Part shown: piece by piece, positions 36,310 through 46,064 of the stretch | Position numbering within the stretch: the first letter of the stretch is position 1 | How the letters are laid out: every line of letters starts with the position of its first letter | From: JBHFEI01 sp041928815 | Lineage (GTDB): Bacteria > Pseudomonadota > Alphaproteobacteria > Rhizobiales > Rhizobiaceae | NCBI RefSeq assembly: GCF_041928815.1 | Contig: NZ_JBHFEI010000004.1 | Location: 248,001-312,000 of the forward strand | Length of the DNA stretch: 64,000 nucleotides | Reading direction: 5' to 3' | The notes under the pieces: generated by a model | The model's input: only the letters and a program-made list of their open reading frames with translations | Told to the model about the DNA's origin: nothing | Databases searched by the model: none | Program-made: the position numbers and the translations under genes

Positions 36310-36614
36310 GCGCCTCGGCGCGATCCTCGTTTTGCCGCATTGCTCGGCCAGAGGCAGGAGCCGCCGGCATGATCGCCGGAGGATCGCGCCGGAACGCCTG
36401 GCGATCACGGGTGTCTTTCGCGACGAAACGATGCCCGATGCCGAAAAGCGTTTCACAGTTTCCGCGATCCTGTTCTAAACATGTGCAGGCACGGGACGGA
36501 CTGCCCCTTCGGCGGTCACTCCCTGAAAAGAAATAGGTCCCATGGCCTTCCGCCCGCGCCGACGCATGCGTCGCTGTCAGGCAGGCGGCAGCCAGGGGAC
36601 ACCGGACAAGCAGG
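36310..36614. other. Intergenic region fabF-mltG
   Basis: These 305 bp lack a convincing gene. The first third is a large inverted repeat (described separately). The remainder contains the mltG promoter region without a clear consensus; a frame from about 36542 is only a shadow of mltG. Confidence 0.4.
36317..36390 (+). repeat. 12-bp-arm inverted repeat after fabF
   Basis: GGCGCGATCCTC (36317-36328) and GAGGATCGCGCC (36379-36390) are perfect complements around 50 bases, starting eight bases after the fabF stop. The interior contains GTTTTGCCGCATTG, similar to the core of the dispersed element at 12201 and 49561, so this may be a diverged copy. It could act as the fabF terminator. Confidence 0.5.
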
Positions 36615-37802
36615 ATGATCGTGAGCGAACCCACCGACAGCGGCACGCCGCCCACCCGCAGCGAAACGACCAGCAAGGGCCCGATCATTCCGAAGTCGGC
36701 GAGCGAGGCGCTTCGTCCGGAGAAGGTGCCGGAACCGCGCAAGCGGTCGCGCAAGGCCCGCAGCCAGCTCGTCATTTTCCTGAATTTCGTCCTGAGCGCC
36801 ATCGTCTTCGTCACGCTCGGCGTGGCGGGTGCGGTCTATTACGCGCTGAACAGCTTCGAGGCGCCCGGGCCACTCGAGGCGAACGCCAATTTCATCGTCC
36901 GCAACGGCGCCGGCATTTCCGAGATCGCCAGCGGGCTCGAACGCGCCAACATCATCTCCGACGGCCGCGTCTTCCGTTTCGTGTCGGAGGCCTATCTCGA
37001 CAACGAGACGCTGAAGGCCGGCGAATACGAGATCAAGGCGGGCTCCTCGATGCAGGACATCATGCAACTGCTGAAGTCGGGCAAGTCGATCCTCTATTCG
37101 GTGTCGATGCCGGAAGGGTTGACGGTCAAGCAGATGTTCCAGCGCCTTGCCGCCGATCCGGTCCTTGAAGGCGATCTTCCCGCCGAGCTGCCGGCCGAGG
37201 GCACCCTGCGTCCCGACACCTACAAGTTCTCGCGCGGCACGAAGCGGGCCGAGATCGTCAGCCAGATGAAGAACGCACAGGCGGCGCTGGTCGAGCAGAT
37301 CTGGAACCGGCGTGACGCCGACCTTCCGGTCAAGACTATCGAGGAATTCGTCACGCTCGCCTCGATCGTCGAGAAGGAGACCGGCCGTGCCGACGAGCGC
37401 TCGCGCGTCGCCTCCGTCTTCATCAACCGGCTGGAGCGCAACATGCGCCTCCAGTCCGACCCGACGATCATCTACGGCATCTTCGGCGGCGACGGAAAGC
37501 CCGCCGACCGGCCGATCTACCGCTCCGATCTCGACAAGCAGACGCCTTACAATACCTATCTGATCCGCGGCCTGCCGCCGACGCCGATCGCCAATCCCGG
37601 CCGCGCGGCACTGGAGGCGGTCGCCAACCCGTCGCGCACGGACGAGCTTTATTTCGTCGCCGACGGCACCGGCGGCCACGTCTTTGCGACCAGCCTCGAC
37701 GAGCACAACGCCAACGTCCGCCGGTGGCGCAAGATCGAGGCCGATCGGGCGGTCGAGTCGGCGAAGCAGCCGGGCGACGACGCGACCTCGACGTCGCAGT
37801 GA
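36615..37802 (+). CDS. mltG: Endolytic murein transglycosylase
   Basis: MltG cleaves nascent glycan strands at the inner membrane and limits chain length. The 395-residue protein has a cytoplasmic Pro/Arg-rich start, one membrane span (about 51-77), a LysM-like subdomain and the YceG domain. The catalytic Glu253 lies in ASIVEKETG, followed by QSDPTIIYG and TPYNTYLIRGLPPTPI. The N-terminal 45 residues are longer than in E. coli and rich in charged residues. Confidence 0.94.
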   Translation: MIVSEPTDSGTPPTRSETTSKGPIIPKSASEALRPEKVPEPRKRSRKARSQLVIFLNFVLSAIVFVTLGVAGAVYYALNSFEAPGPLEANANFIVRNGAGISEIASGLERANIISDGRVFRFVSEAYLDNETLKAGEYEIKAGSSMQDIMQLLKSGKSILYSVSMPEGLTVKQMFQRLAADPVLEGDLPAELPAEGTLRPDTYKFSRGTKRAEIVSQMKNAQAALVEQIWNRRDADLPVKTIEEFVTLASIVEKETGRADERSRVASVFINRLERNMRLQSDPTIIYGIFGGDGKPADRPIYRSDLDKQTPYNTYLIRGLPPTPIANPGRAALEAVANPSRTDELYFVADGTGGHVFATSLDEHNANVRRWRKIEADRAVESAKQPGDDATSTSQ

Positions 37803-38089
37803 AGACAGGCAGGGGCGGATGCGGTGCCGTGATGCCCGCGTCATGGCGGTCCCGGCCGGGAGTTTTGTCGCATTTCCTGTGACAAGTTGATCACCCGCCA
37901 TGCGCCCTCCTCCTGTATTTGCCATAGTGTCCGAGGCCGAGGGGATCCCGCCTCGACGCCGGACGCGAAAGCCTGTCGCGATCTTTCGGATTGGCGCGTC
38001 GGCTTCAAGTCCTGGTTTTCAGGCGTGTCCTTTCGCAAAACCGCTGCGCATCTTTGCGCGGCACACGTGATCAGATGAAGGGGACGGGA

Positions 38090-38971
38090 ATGCCATTGCA
38101 GTCGATGACCGGATTTGCCCGCCAGGAAGGAACGGCGGGCACGGCCCGTTTCGTCTGGGAACTGCGCTCCGTCAACGGCAAGGCGCTCGAACTGCGCTTC
38201 CGCCTGCCGCCCGGTCTCGACCATCTCGAGCACCCCGCCCGCGCCCTTGCCTCCGGGCGGCTGACGCGCGGCAATCTCCAGATCGGTCTCAGCCTTGCGG
38301 CGCGACAGGCGCCGGTGACGGCCGTCGTCAATCGCGACGCGCTTGCGGCGGTCATCGCCCTGCGGACCGAGCTCGGGGGCCTGATCGATCCCGCCCCGCT
38401 GCGCCTCGATACGCTGCTCTCCCTGCGCGGGGTCGTCGAGTTCCGCGAGGTGGACGAGGCAGACGAGGAGCGGGCGGCGCGCGACGCCGCGCTGCTGGAT
38501 GCTCTCGCCCGGGCTTTCGATGCGCTGCGGACGATGCGGGAAGGCGAGGGCGAAGCGCTGCGGCAGGTGCTGGCGGGCCATCTCGACCGGATCGCGGCGC
38601 TGGTCGAAAGCGTCGAGGCCGATCCGTCGCGCAGCCAGGCCGCGATCGCCGCCCGGCTCGCCCAGCAGGTCTCGACGCTCGCCGACAGCGGGCTCGACCG
38701 CGATCGGCTGCATCTGGAGGCCGCGCTGCTCGCGGCGAAATCCGACCTGCGCGAGGAGATCGACCGACTGCGCGCCCATGTCGTCGCCGCGCGCGACCTG
38801 CTGGCGGAAGGCAGGCCGGTCGGTCGAAAGCTCGATTTCCTGGCACAGGAATTTAACCGGGAGTCGAATACGATCTGCTCGAAGTCGAATGCGGTGGCGG
38901 TGACGGCCGCCGGCATCGAGCTGAAGGTCGTCATCGACCAGTTCCGTGAACAGGTCCAGAATCTGGAGTAA
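38090..38971 (+). CDS. yicC: YicC family endoribonuclease
   Basis: The 293-residue product matches the YicC/YloC family, recently recognised as endoribonucleases affecting small-RNA and mRNA turnover. It begins with the family hallmark SMTGFAR and WELRSVNGKALELRFRLP, and ends with GRKLDFLAQEFNRESNT and IDQFREQVQNLE. GGGGACGGGA precedes the ATG at 38090. gmk starts 3 bp after its stop, a conserved pairing. Confidence 0.93.
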   Translation: MPLQSMTGFARQEGTAGTARFVWELRSVNGKALELRFRLPPGLDHLEHPARALASGRLTRGNLQIGLSLAARQAPVTAVVNRDALAAVIALRTELGGLIDPAPLRLDTLLSLRGVVEFREVDEADEERAARDAALLDALARAFDALRTMREGEGEALRQVLAGHLDRIAALVESVEADPSRSQAAIAARLAQQVSTLADSGLDRDRLHLEAALLAAKSDLREEIDRLRAHVVAARDLLAEGRPVGRKLDFLAQEFNRESNTICSKSNAVAVTAAGIELKVVIDQFREQVQNLE

Positions 38972-38974
38972 CGC

Positions 38975-39643
38975 ATGATCCGGTCCGTCCGACCGTCCAC
39001 CATCCCGATCAGCCGGCGCGGCCTGATGCTGGTCATCTCGTCGCCCTCCGGTGCGGGCAAGTCCACGATTGCACGACAGTTGCTCGCCGATGACAGTACG
39101 GGATTGTCGATCTCCGTCAGCGTGACGACGCGCAAGCGCCGGCCGAGCGAGATCGAGGGCGTCCATTATCATTTCATCAGCATCCGCGAATTCGAACGGC
39201 TGCGCGATTCGGACGCGCTGCTCGAATGGGCCGAGGTGCACGGCAATTTCTACGGCACGCCGCGCGAAGCCGCCGAACAGGCGATCGCCGACGGGCGCGA
39301 CATGCTGTTCGACATCGACTGGCAGGGCGCGCAGCAGTTGCAGGAGAAGATGTCGGCCGATGTCGTGTCGATCTTCATCCTGCCGCCGACGATGGCGGAA
39401 TTGCAGTCGCGGCTGAACCGCCGCGCCGAGGACACGCCCGAGGTGATCGCGACCCGGCTCGCCAATTCGCGCTCCGAGATCGAGCACTGGACCGAATATG
39501 ATTATGTCGTGATCAACGAGGATCTCGACAGCGCCTTTTATTCCGTGCAGGCGATCGTCGAGGCCGAGCGGCTCCGGCGCGACCGGCGTCCGGGCCTCTT
39601 CACCTTCGTCAACACGCTCCTGTCGGAAAATCCGTTCGGGTAA
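38975..39643 (+). CDS. gmk: Guanylate kinase
   Basis: Gmk phosphorylates GMP to GDP. The 222-residue enzyme has the P-loop SSPSGAGKST at about 22-31 and the GMP-binding TTRKRRPSEIEGVHYHF, plus FDIDWQGAQQL. The N-terminal 16 residues precede the usual start; an internal ATG before LVISSPSG exists, but the spacing to yicC favours the first. It converges with rsmA across 12 bp with no visible terminator. Confidence 0.96.
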   Translation: MIRSVRPSTIPISRRGLMLVISSPSGAGKSTIARQLLADDSTGLSISVSVTTRKRRPSEIEGVHYHFISIREFERLRDSDALLEWAEVHGNFYGTPREAAEQAIADGRDMLFDIDWQGAQQLQEKMSADVVSIFILPPTMAELQSRLNRRAEDTPEVIATRLANSRSEIEHWTEYDYVVINEDLDSAFYSVQAIVEAERLRRDRRPGLFTFVNTLLSENPFG

Positions 39644-39655
39644 CGGGGAACCGGA

Positions 39656-40483
39656 TTACAGCAGGTTGGCGAGCCGGCAGAATTCCCCGACCGTCAGCGT
39701 CTCGGCCCGGCGCTGCGGATCGATGCCGGCGCGGGCGAGAAGCGCCTCGCCGCCGAGCGGCTTCAGGCTCTGCCGCAGCATCTTGCGGCGCTGGCCAAAG
39801 GCGGCCTGGGTGACCTTTTCCAGCCGTTCGACCGCGCAGTCGATCGGCTCGGCCACCGGCTCCAGATGGACAACCGACGAGGTGACCTTCGGCGGCGGCG
39901 TGAAGGCCTGCGGCGGCACGTCGAAGGCGATGCGGGCACGGCTGCGCCAGCCGGCAAGCACGCCGAGCCGGCCGTAATGGTCGTCGCCGGCGCCGGCGAT
40001 GATCCGGAGCGCCACCTCGCGCTGGAACATCAGCGTCATCGAGCGGTAGAAGGGCGGCCAGCGCGGCGGCGTCAGCCAGTTGACCAGAAGCTGCGTGCCG
40101 ACATTGTAGGGCAGGTTGGCGATGATGTGCACCGGACCGTCGTCGACAAGCGTCGCGACGTCGATCTTCAGCGCGTCGCCCTCGATGACCTGCAGCCGGC
40201 CGGGATAATGGTCGGCAATCTCGGCGAGCGCCGGAAGGCAGCGCCGGTCGCGCTCGACCGCGATCACGCGCGACGCGCCGAGCGCGAGGATGGCGCGGGT
40301 CAGCCCTCCCGGTCCGGGGCCGATCTCGATCACGGTCGCGTCCTCGAGCGGGCCGGCCGTGCGCGCCACCTTCTGGGTCAGGTTGAGGTCGAGGATGAAG
40401 TTCTGTCCGAGCGCCTTCAGCGCGTCGAGGCCGTGGCGCGCGATGACCTCGCGCAGCGGCGGCAATCCGTCGAGCGCCGCCAT
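39656..40483 (-). CDS. rsmA: 16S rRNA A1518/A1519 dimethyltransferase
   Basis: RsmA (KsgA) dimethylates two adjacent adenines in 16S helix 45. The 275-residue enzyme has KALGQNFILD, the SAM motif IEIGPGPGGLT and the catalytic NLPYNVGT. Loss causes kasugamycin resistance in other bacteria. It starts one base beyond the pdxA stop, so translation is coupled in the lptF-to-rsmA minus-strand run. Confidence 0.96.
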   Translation of the reverse strand: MAALDGLPPLREVIARHGLDALKALGQNFILDLNLTQKVARTAGPLEDATVIEIGPGPGGLTRAILALGASRVIAVERDRRCLPALAEIADHYPGRLQVIEGDALKIDVATLVDDGPVHIIANLPYNVGTQLLVNWLTPPRWPPFYRSMTLMFQREVALRIIAGAGDDHYGRLGVLAGWRSRARIAFDVPPQAFTPPPKVTSSVVHLEPVAEPIDCAVERLEKVTQAAFGQRRKMLRQSLKPLGGEALLARAGIDPQRRAETLTVGEFCRLANLL

Positions 40484-40484
40484 G

Positions 40485-41522
40485 TCAGCCTCTCTGCCGC
40501 GCAGAGCCGTGCCGCGCCAGCTCCGCGCCGAGCGTCAGGGCGGCGAGCAGGCTGTCCGGCCGCGCGGTTCCGGTTCCGGCCAGGCTGAAGGCGGTGCCGT
40601 GATCCGGCGAGGTGCGGATGAAGGGAAGCCCCAGCGTGGCATTGACGCTGTCGTCGAAGCCGAGCGCCTTGGCGGGGATCAGCGCCTGGTCGTGATACAT
40701 GCAGATCGCCACGTCATAGGTGGCGCGGGCGCGGTCGTGGAACATCGTGTCCGCCGGCAGCGGCCCGGCCGCATCGATGCCTTCGGCGCGCAGCCTTTCG
40801 ACGACCGGGCGGATCACCGCGTCGTCCTCATGGCCGAGCGCGCCGTTCTCGCCGGCATGGGGATTGAGGCCGGCGACAGCGAGGCGCGGCGCGGCGATGC
40901 CGAAACGGTCGCGCAGGTCCGCGGCGGTGATCGTGCAGGTGCGGTAGACCAGGTCGGCGGTCAGAGCCCCGGCGACGGCGTGGAGCGGAATGTGGATCGT
41001 CACCGGAACGGCGCGAAGCTTCGGTCCCGCGAGCAGCATGACCGGCAGGACGGCGCGGCCCGTGTGGCGTTCGGCAAGGTCGGCAAGGAATTCCGTATGG
41101 CCGGGAAAGCGGAAGCCGGCATCGTAGAGCACGGCCTTCGAGATCGGACTGGTGACGACGGCCCCGACCGCGCCTTCGAAGGCGAGATCGACGGCGCTCT
41201 CGATCGACCCCGTGATCGCGCCGGCATTGGCGCTGTTCGGCATCCCCGCCACGACGGGAGCGGCGCAAAGGACCGGCAGGACGGGCAGGGCGGTGGCGAA
41301 CACCGAGGCCGCATCGGACGCACTTGCTTCGCGCAGCGGTGCCGCGATGCCGAGATGCTGCGCCCGCTCGGACAGGCTGAGCGGATCGCCGACATAGAGG
41401 AAGGGCGGGGTGCCAAGGGCTGCGCGGTCCGCCCAGAGCGCCAGCGCCAGATCGGGGCCGATGCCGGCGGGGTCACCCATGGTCAGCGCCAGCGGGCGCT
41501 CCCAACTGTCGGATATGGACAA
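40485..41522 (-). CDS. pdxA: 4-hydroxythreonine-4-phosphate dehydrogenase
   Basis: PdxA oxidises 4-phosphohydroxy-L-threonine in pyridoxal phosphate synthesis. The 345-residue enzyme has LTMGDPAGIGPDL, VTSPISKAVLYDAGF, GHTEFLADL, GLNPHAGENGALG and MYHDQALIPAK, including the zinc-binding histidines of those blocks. The C-terminal FIRTSPDHGTAF is typical. PLP made here also serves Alr in this window. It lies 15 bp after surA. Confidence 0.96.
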   Translation of the reverse strand: MSISDSWERPLALTMGDPAGIGPDLALALWADRAALGTPPFLYVGDPLSLSERAQHLGIAAPLREASASDAASVFATALPVLPVLCAAPVVAGMPNSANAGAITGSIESAVDLAFEGAVGAVVTSPISKAVLYDAGFRFPGHTEFLADLAERHTGRAVLPVMLLAGPKLRAVPVTIHIPLHAVAGALTADLVYRTCTITAADLRDRFGIAAPRLAVAGLNPHAGENGALGHEDDAVIRPVVERLRAEGIDAAGPLPADTMFHDRARATYDVAICMYHDQALIPAKALGFDDSVNATLGLPFIRTSPDHGTAFSLAGTGTARPDSLLAALTLGAELARHGSARQRG

Positions 41523-41537
41523 GACGACGGTTCCGGA

Positions 41538-42473
41538 TCAGCGGTTGACGATCTGCGCGGCCTTGCGCAGTTCGTCAAGATAGCGCTGGCTGTTCGGATC
41601 CTCGCCCTGCTGCTGCTTGTTCAAGTCTTCGGCGCGGAAGACGATCTCGGCCGCGGCATCGTCGTTCACCTGCCGCTTCTTGCAGATCGCCAGATATTCG
41701 ACGCCCTTGTCGGTGACGCGCGTGCCGGTGGTCGTGCCGTCGCCGGCCTTTTCGACCAGGGGCTTCCATTCGGCGGGCAGTTCCTGGGTCATGAAGCGGC
41801 CGAGGTTGCGGATCGAGACGTCGCGCATCGTCGCGGCAAATGCCTTGGCGCCGTCGCAGCCCGGATAATTCGCGCGCGAGGCATTGGCTTCCGCCTGCCG
41901 CTTGCCGGTGATCGCCTTGCGCTTTGCTTCCGGAATGACGAAGATCACCTGCTGCAGGAAATATTCGGTGGTTTCCGGCTTGCGGCCGCCATTCTCCTGC
42001 ATGCGCCGCACGAGTTCGGCCGTCGACATCTTGCCGCCGCCGCCGAAACGTCCGTTGACGAGGCGCGGCCAGCTCATCTGCACGGCGACGAACTGCTTGA
42101 AATGGTCGATGCCGACGCCGGCGCCGCTCAGGACCTTCGACAGCTGCTCGACGCTCAGCTTGTTGCCGGCGGCAAAGCGCGCGACCGCCGCGTCGACGTC
42201 CGATGTGCTAACGGACTGGCCGAGCCGGGCGATCTCGCCCCTCTTCAGCACCTCGTCGATCAGCTGCTCGCGGGCGAGCTTCGGCAGGTTGCCCTTGGCC
42301 CGCTGCAGGCGCAGGAACGCGGTGCGCTTGGCGATGTCGCCCGAGGTGATCACGACATTGTTGACCACGACCGCGACCTGGCTGGCGGCACCGGCCGCCT
42401 GCGGCTGCGCCACCAGGCTCGCCGCCACGAAGATCAGCGGCATCGCCCGCAACATCGCCTTCATCACCGCCAT
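41538..42473 (-). CDS. surA: SurA-like periplasmic chaperone/PPIase
   Basis: SurA escorts outer-membrane proteins, including LptD encoded just upstream. The 311-residue protein has a signal peptide (cleaved near AAGAAS), the SurA N-terminal chaperone domain (VVNNVVITSGDIAKR) and one weakly conserved parvulin-like region (EYFLQQVIFVIPEAKRK to EYLAICKKRQV). E. coli SurA has two parvulin domains, so this is the shorter alphaproteobacterial form. GAGGAAAG supports the ATG at 42471-42473; a GTG or ATG 36 bp upstream is less likely. Confidence 0.85.
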   Translation of the reverse strand: MAVMKAMLRAMPLIFVAASLVAQPQAAGAASQVAVVVNNVVITSGDIAKRTAFLRLQRAKGNLPKLAREQLIDEVLKRGEIARLGQSVSTSDVDAAVARFAAGNKLSVEQLSKVLSGAGVGIDHFKQFVAVQMSWPRLVNGRFGGGGKMSTAELVRRMQENGGRKPETTEYFLQQVIFVIPEAKRKAITGKRQAEANASRANYPGCDGAKAFAATMRDVSIRNLGRFMTQELPAEWKPLVEKAGDGTTTGTRVTDKGVEYLAICKKRQVNDDAAAEIVFRAEDLNKQQQGEDPNSQRYLDELRKAAQIVNR

Positions 42474-42615
42474 TTCCGCTTTCCTCTTCTCGTCCGCTCC
42501 GGCACGCAACCACGCGCATGCTCTCCCGCGGCCGCCATCGCCGGCAGGAATGCATAAACCATGCGGCCAAACGATGACAAGCCCGCGCGGGACACGCGAA
42601 CGCGATCGGGCGTGA

Positions 42616-44979
42616 TCAGTTGAGGTCGTCGAAGCGGGTATCGCCGACGTCGATGTCGCCGAGCGTGCGGAAGCTCAGCCGCGCGCCGATCGACCAGTCA
42701 TTGGCGATCGAGCCGTCGACGTCGCGCTCGCGCTTGTACACGATCGAGAACAGCGTGTCCTGGTCGTCATAGGTGAGGCCGATGCCGTTGCGGGTGACGT
42801 AGTCGCCGTTGAGGTCGTAGGTGACCGAGCCGAACACCGACCAGTAGTCGCGGAACTTCAGCGCCGCCGCCGTCTGGATCTCGTCCTGGTCGTAGGTCGC
42901 GCCGTAGAGCGGCTGCGCCTCGATGCGCGTATAGATCAGCGCCGACTGCACCCGCGTGCCCTCGTAGCCGATCATCGCATCGGCGCGGCGCAGGTCGAGA
43001 TCCTTCTCGTCGAGCCGCGCCGAGAGGCTGGCATTGATGCCGGAGGGCGAATCGATGCCGACCATGCCGACATAGTCGGAACGGTCGGATTCGAGGCCCG
43101 AATCGGCACCGGCCTTGACCAGGTCGTCCGTGGCGAAGGAGTTCAGGCCGGAGAGATGGAAGGACTGGCCGACGATGCTGCGCAGCGCATAGCCATTGTC
43201 GAAGGTGCCGGTGTAGCGCAGGCCGACATTGGCACGCGTGCCGCCCTCGATCCGGTCATAGCCCGAGAACTTGTCGCGCTCGAAGAGGGACGTCGCGTCG
43301 AAGACGAAGCTCTGCGCGTCCTCGTTCGGCAGGCCGCCGGCGAGCTGTTCGTCCGGCCGTGCGTAGATCTGGCCGATCGGCTCCAGGATATGGGAGGCGT
43401 TCCCGGTGCTGATCTGGATCGGATAGCGGGCCTCGAGGCCGGCCGTCAGCATCCGGCGCGTCGCGGCGTCGTCCGTGTCGTAGGTTCCGCTGTAGCCGGC
43501 GCCCGGCTGGTCCATGCCGAGGCCGAGCAGGTCGCCGCGCGCCGCGACGAGCGGCGTCAGCGCCAGGCCGCCCGGAAGGATGAAGGTGCGCTTCCATTCC
43601 GCCTCGGCCGTCAGCCGGTGCGACGTCCCCTCGAGCCCGCGGAACCGGTCGACGCCGAGCACCGTGTAGCTGTCGAGCCGGCTGCGCTTGATGTTGGTCA
43701 GATTGATGTTGGCCGAAAGCTCGCCGCCGAGCACGGGCTTCGGCGCCACGTAGCTGTAGTCGAGCGTCTGGGCGATCGCCTGCCGGCTTTCGGCCAGCGT
43801 CTCGGGATCGGCGTCCTGGATGTCGAAATAGAAGGCGCGCATGTCGAAGGCATTGCGCCGGCCGAGGCCCGAGAGATAGGCCTGGTTGGTGTAGGTGGTG
43901 CCGTCGAAGGTCGAGAGGTCGTAGGTCTTGGCGAAGTTGTTGTCGCTCTGCACCAGCACGTCCCAGCCGAAGGTCCAGCGCGGATTGATCTCGAACGTGG
44001 CCTTGCTCGCGATCATGCCGCGATTGACCTCCTGCGAGTCGATCGTGTTGTCGGTGAAGACGCTGCGGTCGAGCTGGTGGATGCCGGCGACGCTCAAGAC
44101 GTGCTCGCCGTTCTCGAAGCGCTGGCGGAACTCGCCCTCGAGCAGGAAGCCCTGCCGTGTCAGCGCCGTGCCTGTCACGGTCGCGTCCATCGTCGGCGAG
44201 ATCGCCCAGTAATAGGGAATGCTGACGCCGGCGCCGAGCTTCTGGGTGTAGCGGAAGCGCGGCAGCAGGAAGCCGCTCTTGCGCTTGACCGTGTGGTCGG
44301 GGATCTCGAGATAGGGCAGGTAGACGATCGGGCGGCCGAACAGCTCGAACTGCGCCTTCTCCAGCCGCACCGTCTGCGTCTTGCCGTTCTGGATGACGCG
44401 CTGCGCCTTGATCTGCCAGAGCGAACGGTGGTTTGGATCGGTCCGGCAGGGGGTGCAGGCGGTGTAGACGGCGTTGTTGAGGATGATCTCGTCGCCGTTG
44501 CGCCGCTCGCCGCTTGCCGCGGCGAGCCGCGTCAGGTCGACGGTCTCGACGCGAAGCGCGTCGACGAAGCCGCTGCCGAAGTCGTCGGTCAGGTCCATGC
44601 GCTCGGCGAAGATGCGGTTGCCGCCCGGCTCGACCAGTTCGATCTCGCCGGTGGCGACCACGCGTCCGGACGACTGGTCGTATTCGACCTCGCGGGCGAC
44701 CATCTGGTAGCCGCCGTAGCGGATCTGCACGTTGCCGCGCACGGTGACCTTGTCGGCATCCTGATTGTAGACGAGTTCGTTCGCCGACAGCAGCAGCTTG
44801 GCGTCCTCCGGCACGCTCGGCTGCAGGAGGTCGGCGGCACGCGACGCCGTCGGCGGCGCGGCATCGGCCGACTGCGCCCGGGCGGCCACCGCTGTGCCAC
44901 AAAGGAACGCATGCGCGACACTGCCGGCGAGAAGGGCAGCGCGCGCCGTCGTTCGTGTCCTGCCGGCGCCTGCCGCCAC
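42616..44979 (-). CDS. lptD: LPS-assembly protein LptD
   Basis: LptD is the outer-membrane barrel that inserts lipopolysaccharide together with LptE. The 787-residue protein has a signal peptide (cleavage near ARAQS), an LptA-like N-terminal domain (LLLSANELVYNQDADKVTVRGNV), the hallmark HTVKRKSGFLLPRF and a long C-terminal beta barrel ending GDTRFDDLN. TACTPCRTD holds cysteines that may form the oxidised pair. Translation starts at a GTG at 44977-44979 that shares one base with the lptG stop. Confidence 0.95.
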   Translation of the reverse strand: MAAGAGRTRTTARAALLAGSVAHAFLCGTAVAARAQSADAAPPTASRAADLLQPSVPEDAKLLLSANELVYNQDADKVTVRGNVQIRYGGYQMVAREVEYDQSSGRVVATGEIELVEPGGNRIFAERMDLTDDFGSGFVDALRVETVDLTRLAAASGERRNGDEIILNNAVYTACTPCRTDPNHRSLWQIKAQRVIQNGKTQTVRLEKAQFELFGRPIVYLPYLEIPDHTVKRKSGFLLPRFRYTQKLGAGVSIPYYWAISPTMDATVTGTALTRQGFLLEGEFRQRFENGEHVLSVAGIHQLDRSVFTDNTIDSQEVNRGMIASKATFEINPRWTFGWDVLVQSDNNFAKTYDLSTFDGTTYTNQAYLSGLGRRNAFDMRAFYFDIQDADPETLAESRQAIAQTLDYSYVAPKPVLGGELSANINLTNIKRSRLDSYTVLGVDRFRGLEGTSHRLTAEAEWKRTFILPGGLALTPLVAARGDLLGLGMDQPGAGYSGTYDTDDAATRRMLTAGLEARYPIQISTGNASHILEPIGQIYARPDEQLAGGLPNEDAQSFVFDATSLFERDKFSGYDRIEGGTRANVGLRYTGTFDNGYALRSIVGQSFHLSGLNSFATDDLVKAGADSGLESDRSDYVGMVGIDSPSGINASLSARLDEKDLDLRRADAMIGYEGTRVQSALIYTRIEAQPLYGATYDQDEIQTAAALKFRDYWSVFGSVTYDLNGDYVTRNGIGLTYDDQDTLFSIVYKRERDVDGSIANDWSIGARLSFRTLGDIDVGDTRFDDLN

Positions 44980-46064
44980 TAACCGTCCTCCTGATGAAGC
45001 AGAATCGTCGATCCCAGCGCCATCGCTACAACAACTGGCAACCAGGCTGCAACGAACGGAGGCACAACACCGCTGCTACCGAACGCCTTCACGAGCGTCG
45101 TGACCACATAAAGCACGAAGCCTGCGAGGATTCCACCCAGAATCACCGAGCGCGACTGGCTGAACCGGCTGAATTTCAGGCTGACGCAAGCCGCGATCAG
45201 CGTCATGGCGACGAGCAGGACGGGCAGGGAGGCGAGCGAATGAAACTGCGTCTGCAGCGCGCGCGGCGAGATGCCGAGCGCGTTCGCCACCTCGATCTTT
45301 CGCGGAAGATCAAAAAAAGCAACGGCTTCCGGCCGCGACATGCTTTCGCTCATGAATTCCGGTTTCAGATTGGTACGGATGCGCACCTCGGGTATCGTTT
45401 TCGGACGTTCGCCGGGGCGCGTCTCCGCGACGTCGTTCAGCAACCAGTAACCATCTTCCAATTTTGCCGTGCGGGCGTCCTGGCGGTAGGCGATCCGGTT
45501 GTCCGGCGTCAGGTGGATGACGGTGAGGTCGTAGAGTTCCGTGCCGTCCTCGCTGACGTTGCGCGCGCCGAAGATCGTGTCCTCCTCGCCGTTGTTCTGG
45601 TGCAGCCAGGGCATGACGGACGGGGCGAGCGGATTGGCCTTCATCCGCCACACCGCCTCAAGGCTCAGCGCCCGGCTGGTGCCCCAGGCCGCGACCGGAT
45701 TGAGCACGAAGGTGCCGGCAAGGCCGAACAGCAGGGCGCCGACGACCATCGGCGCCATGAACTGCCAAACCGAGATGCCGGCGGCCCTCGTCACGACCAG
45801 TTCATAGCGTCGGTTGAGGCTCATCAGCGTCGCCATGCCGGAAAAGAGCGCGATGAAGGGCAGGGTCTGCTGCAGGATGTTCGGCAGGCGCGCGGCGGTC
45901 ATCAGCAGGCCGCCGGAGATCGTGTATTGCGGGAAGTTCGACATGCGGCCGGAGACTTCGCTGAAGTCGATGAAGAAGACCAGCGAGGCGACCCCGATGA
46001 GGAACCAGGAGGTGATGACGGCATAGCGGCGGAAGAAGTAGCGCCCGAGGGTCGTGAAGATCAT
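44979..46064 (-). CDS. lptG: LPS export ABC transporter permease LptG
   Basis: LptG forms with LptF the inner-membrane channel of the LptB2FG exporter that lifts LPS out of the membrane. The 361-residue protein has three N-terminal spans, a periplasmic jellyroll domain (about 130-260) and three C-terminal spans, the YjgP/YjgQ layout. YTISGGLLMTAARLPNILQQTLPF is interrupted here only to note the coupling helix region near residues 45-68. It overlaps lptF by one base (TGATG). Confidence 0.94.
   Translation of the reverse strand: MIFTTLGRYFFRRYAVITSWFLIGVASLVFFIDFSEVSGRMSNFPQYTISGGLLMTAARLPNILQQTLPFIALFSGMATLMSLNRRYELVVTRAAGISVWQFMAPMVVGALLFGLAGTFVLNPVAAWGTSRALSLEAVWRMKANPLAPSVMPWLHQNNGEEDTIFGARNVSEDGTELYDLTVIHLTPDNRIAYRQDARTAKLEDGYWLLNDVAETRPGERPKTIPEVRIRTNLKPEFMSESMSRPEAVAFFDLPRKIEVANALGISPRALQTQFHSLASLPVLLVAMTLIAACVSLKFSRFSQSRSVILGGILAGFVLYVVTTLVKAFGSSGVVPPFVAAWLPVVVAMALGSTILLHQEDG

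Noticed and set aside
36542..37168. 208-codon frame overlapping mltG
   Set aside because: Arg/Gly/Ala-rich translation typical of a shadow frame in GC-rich DNA; mltG is certain.
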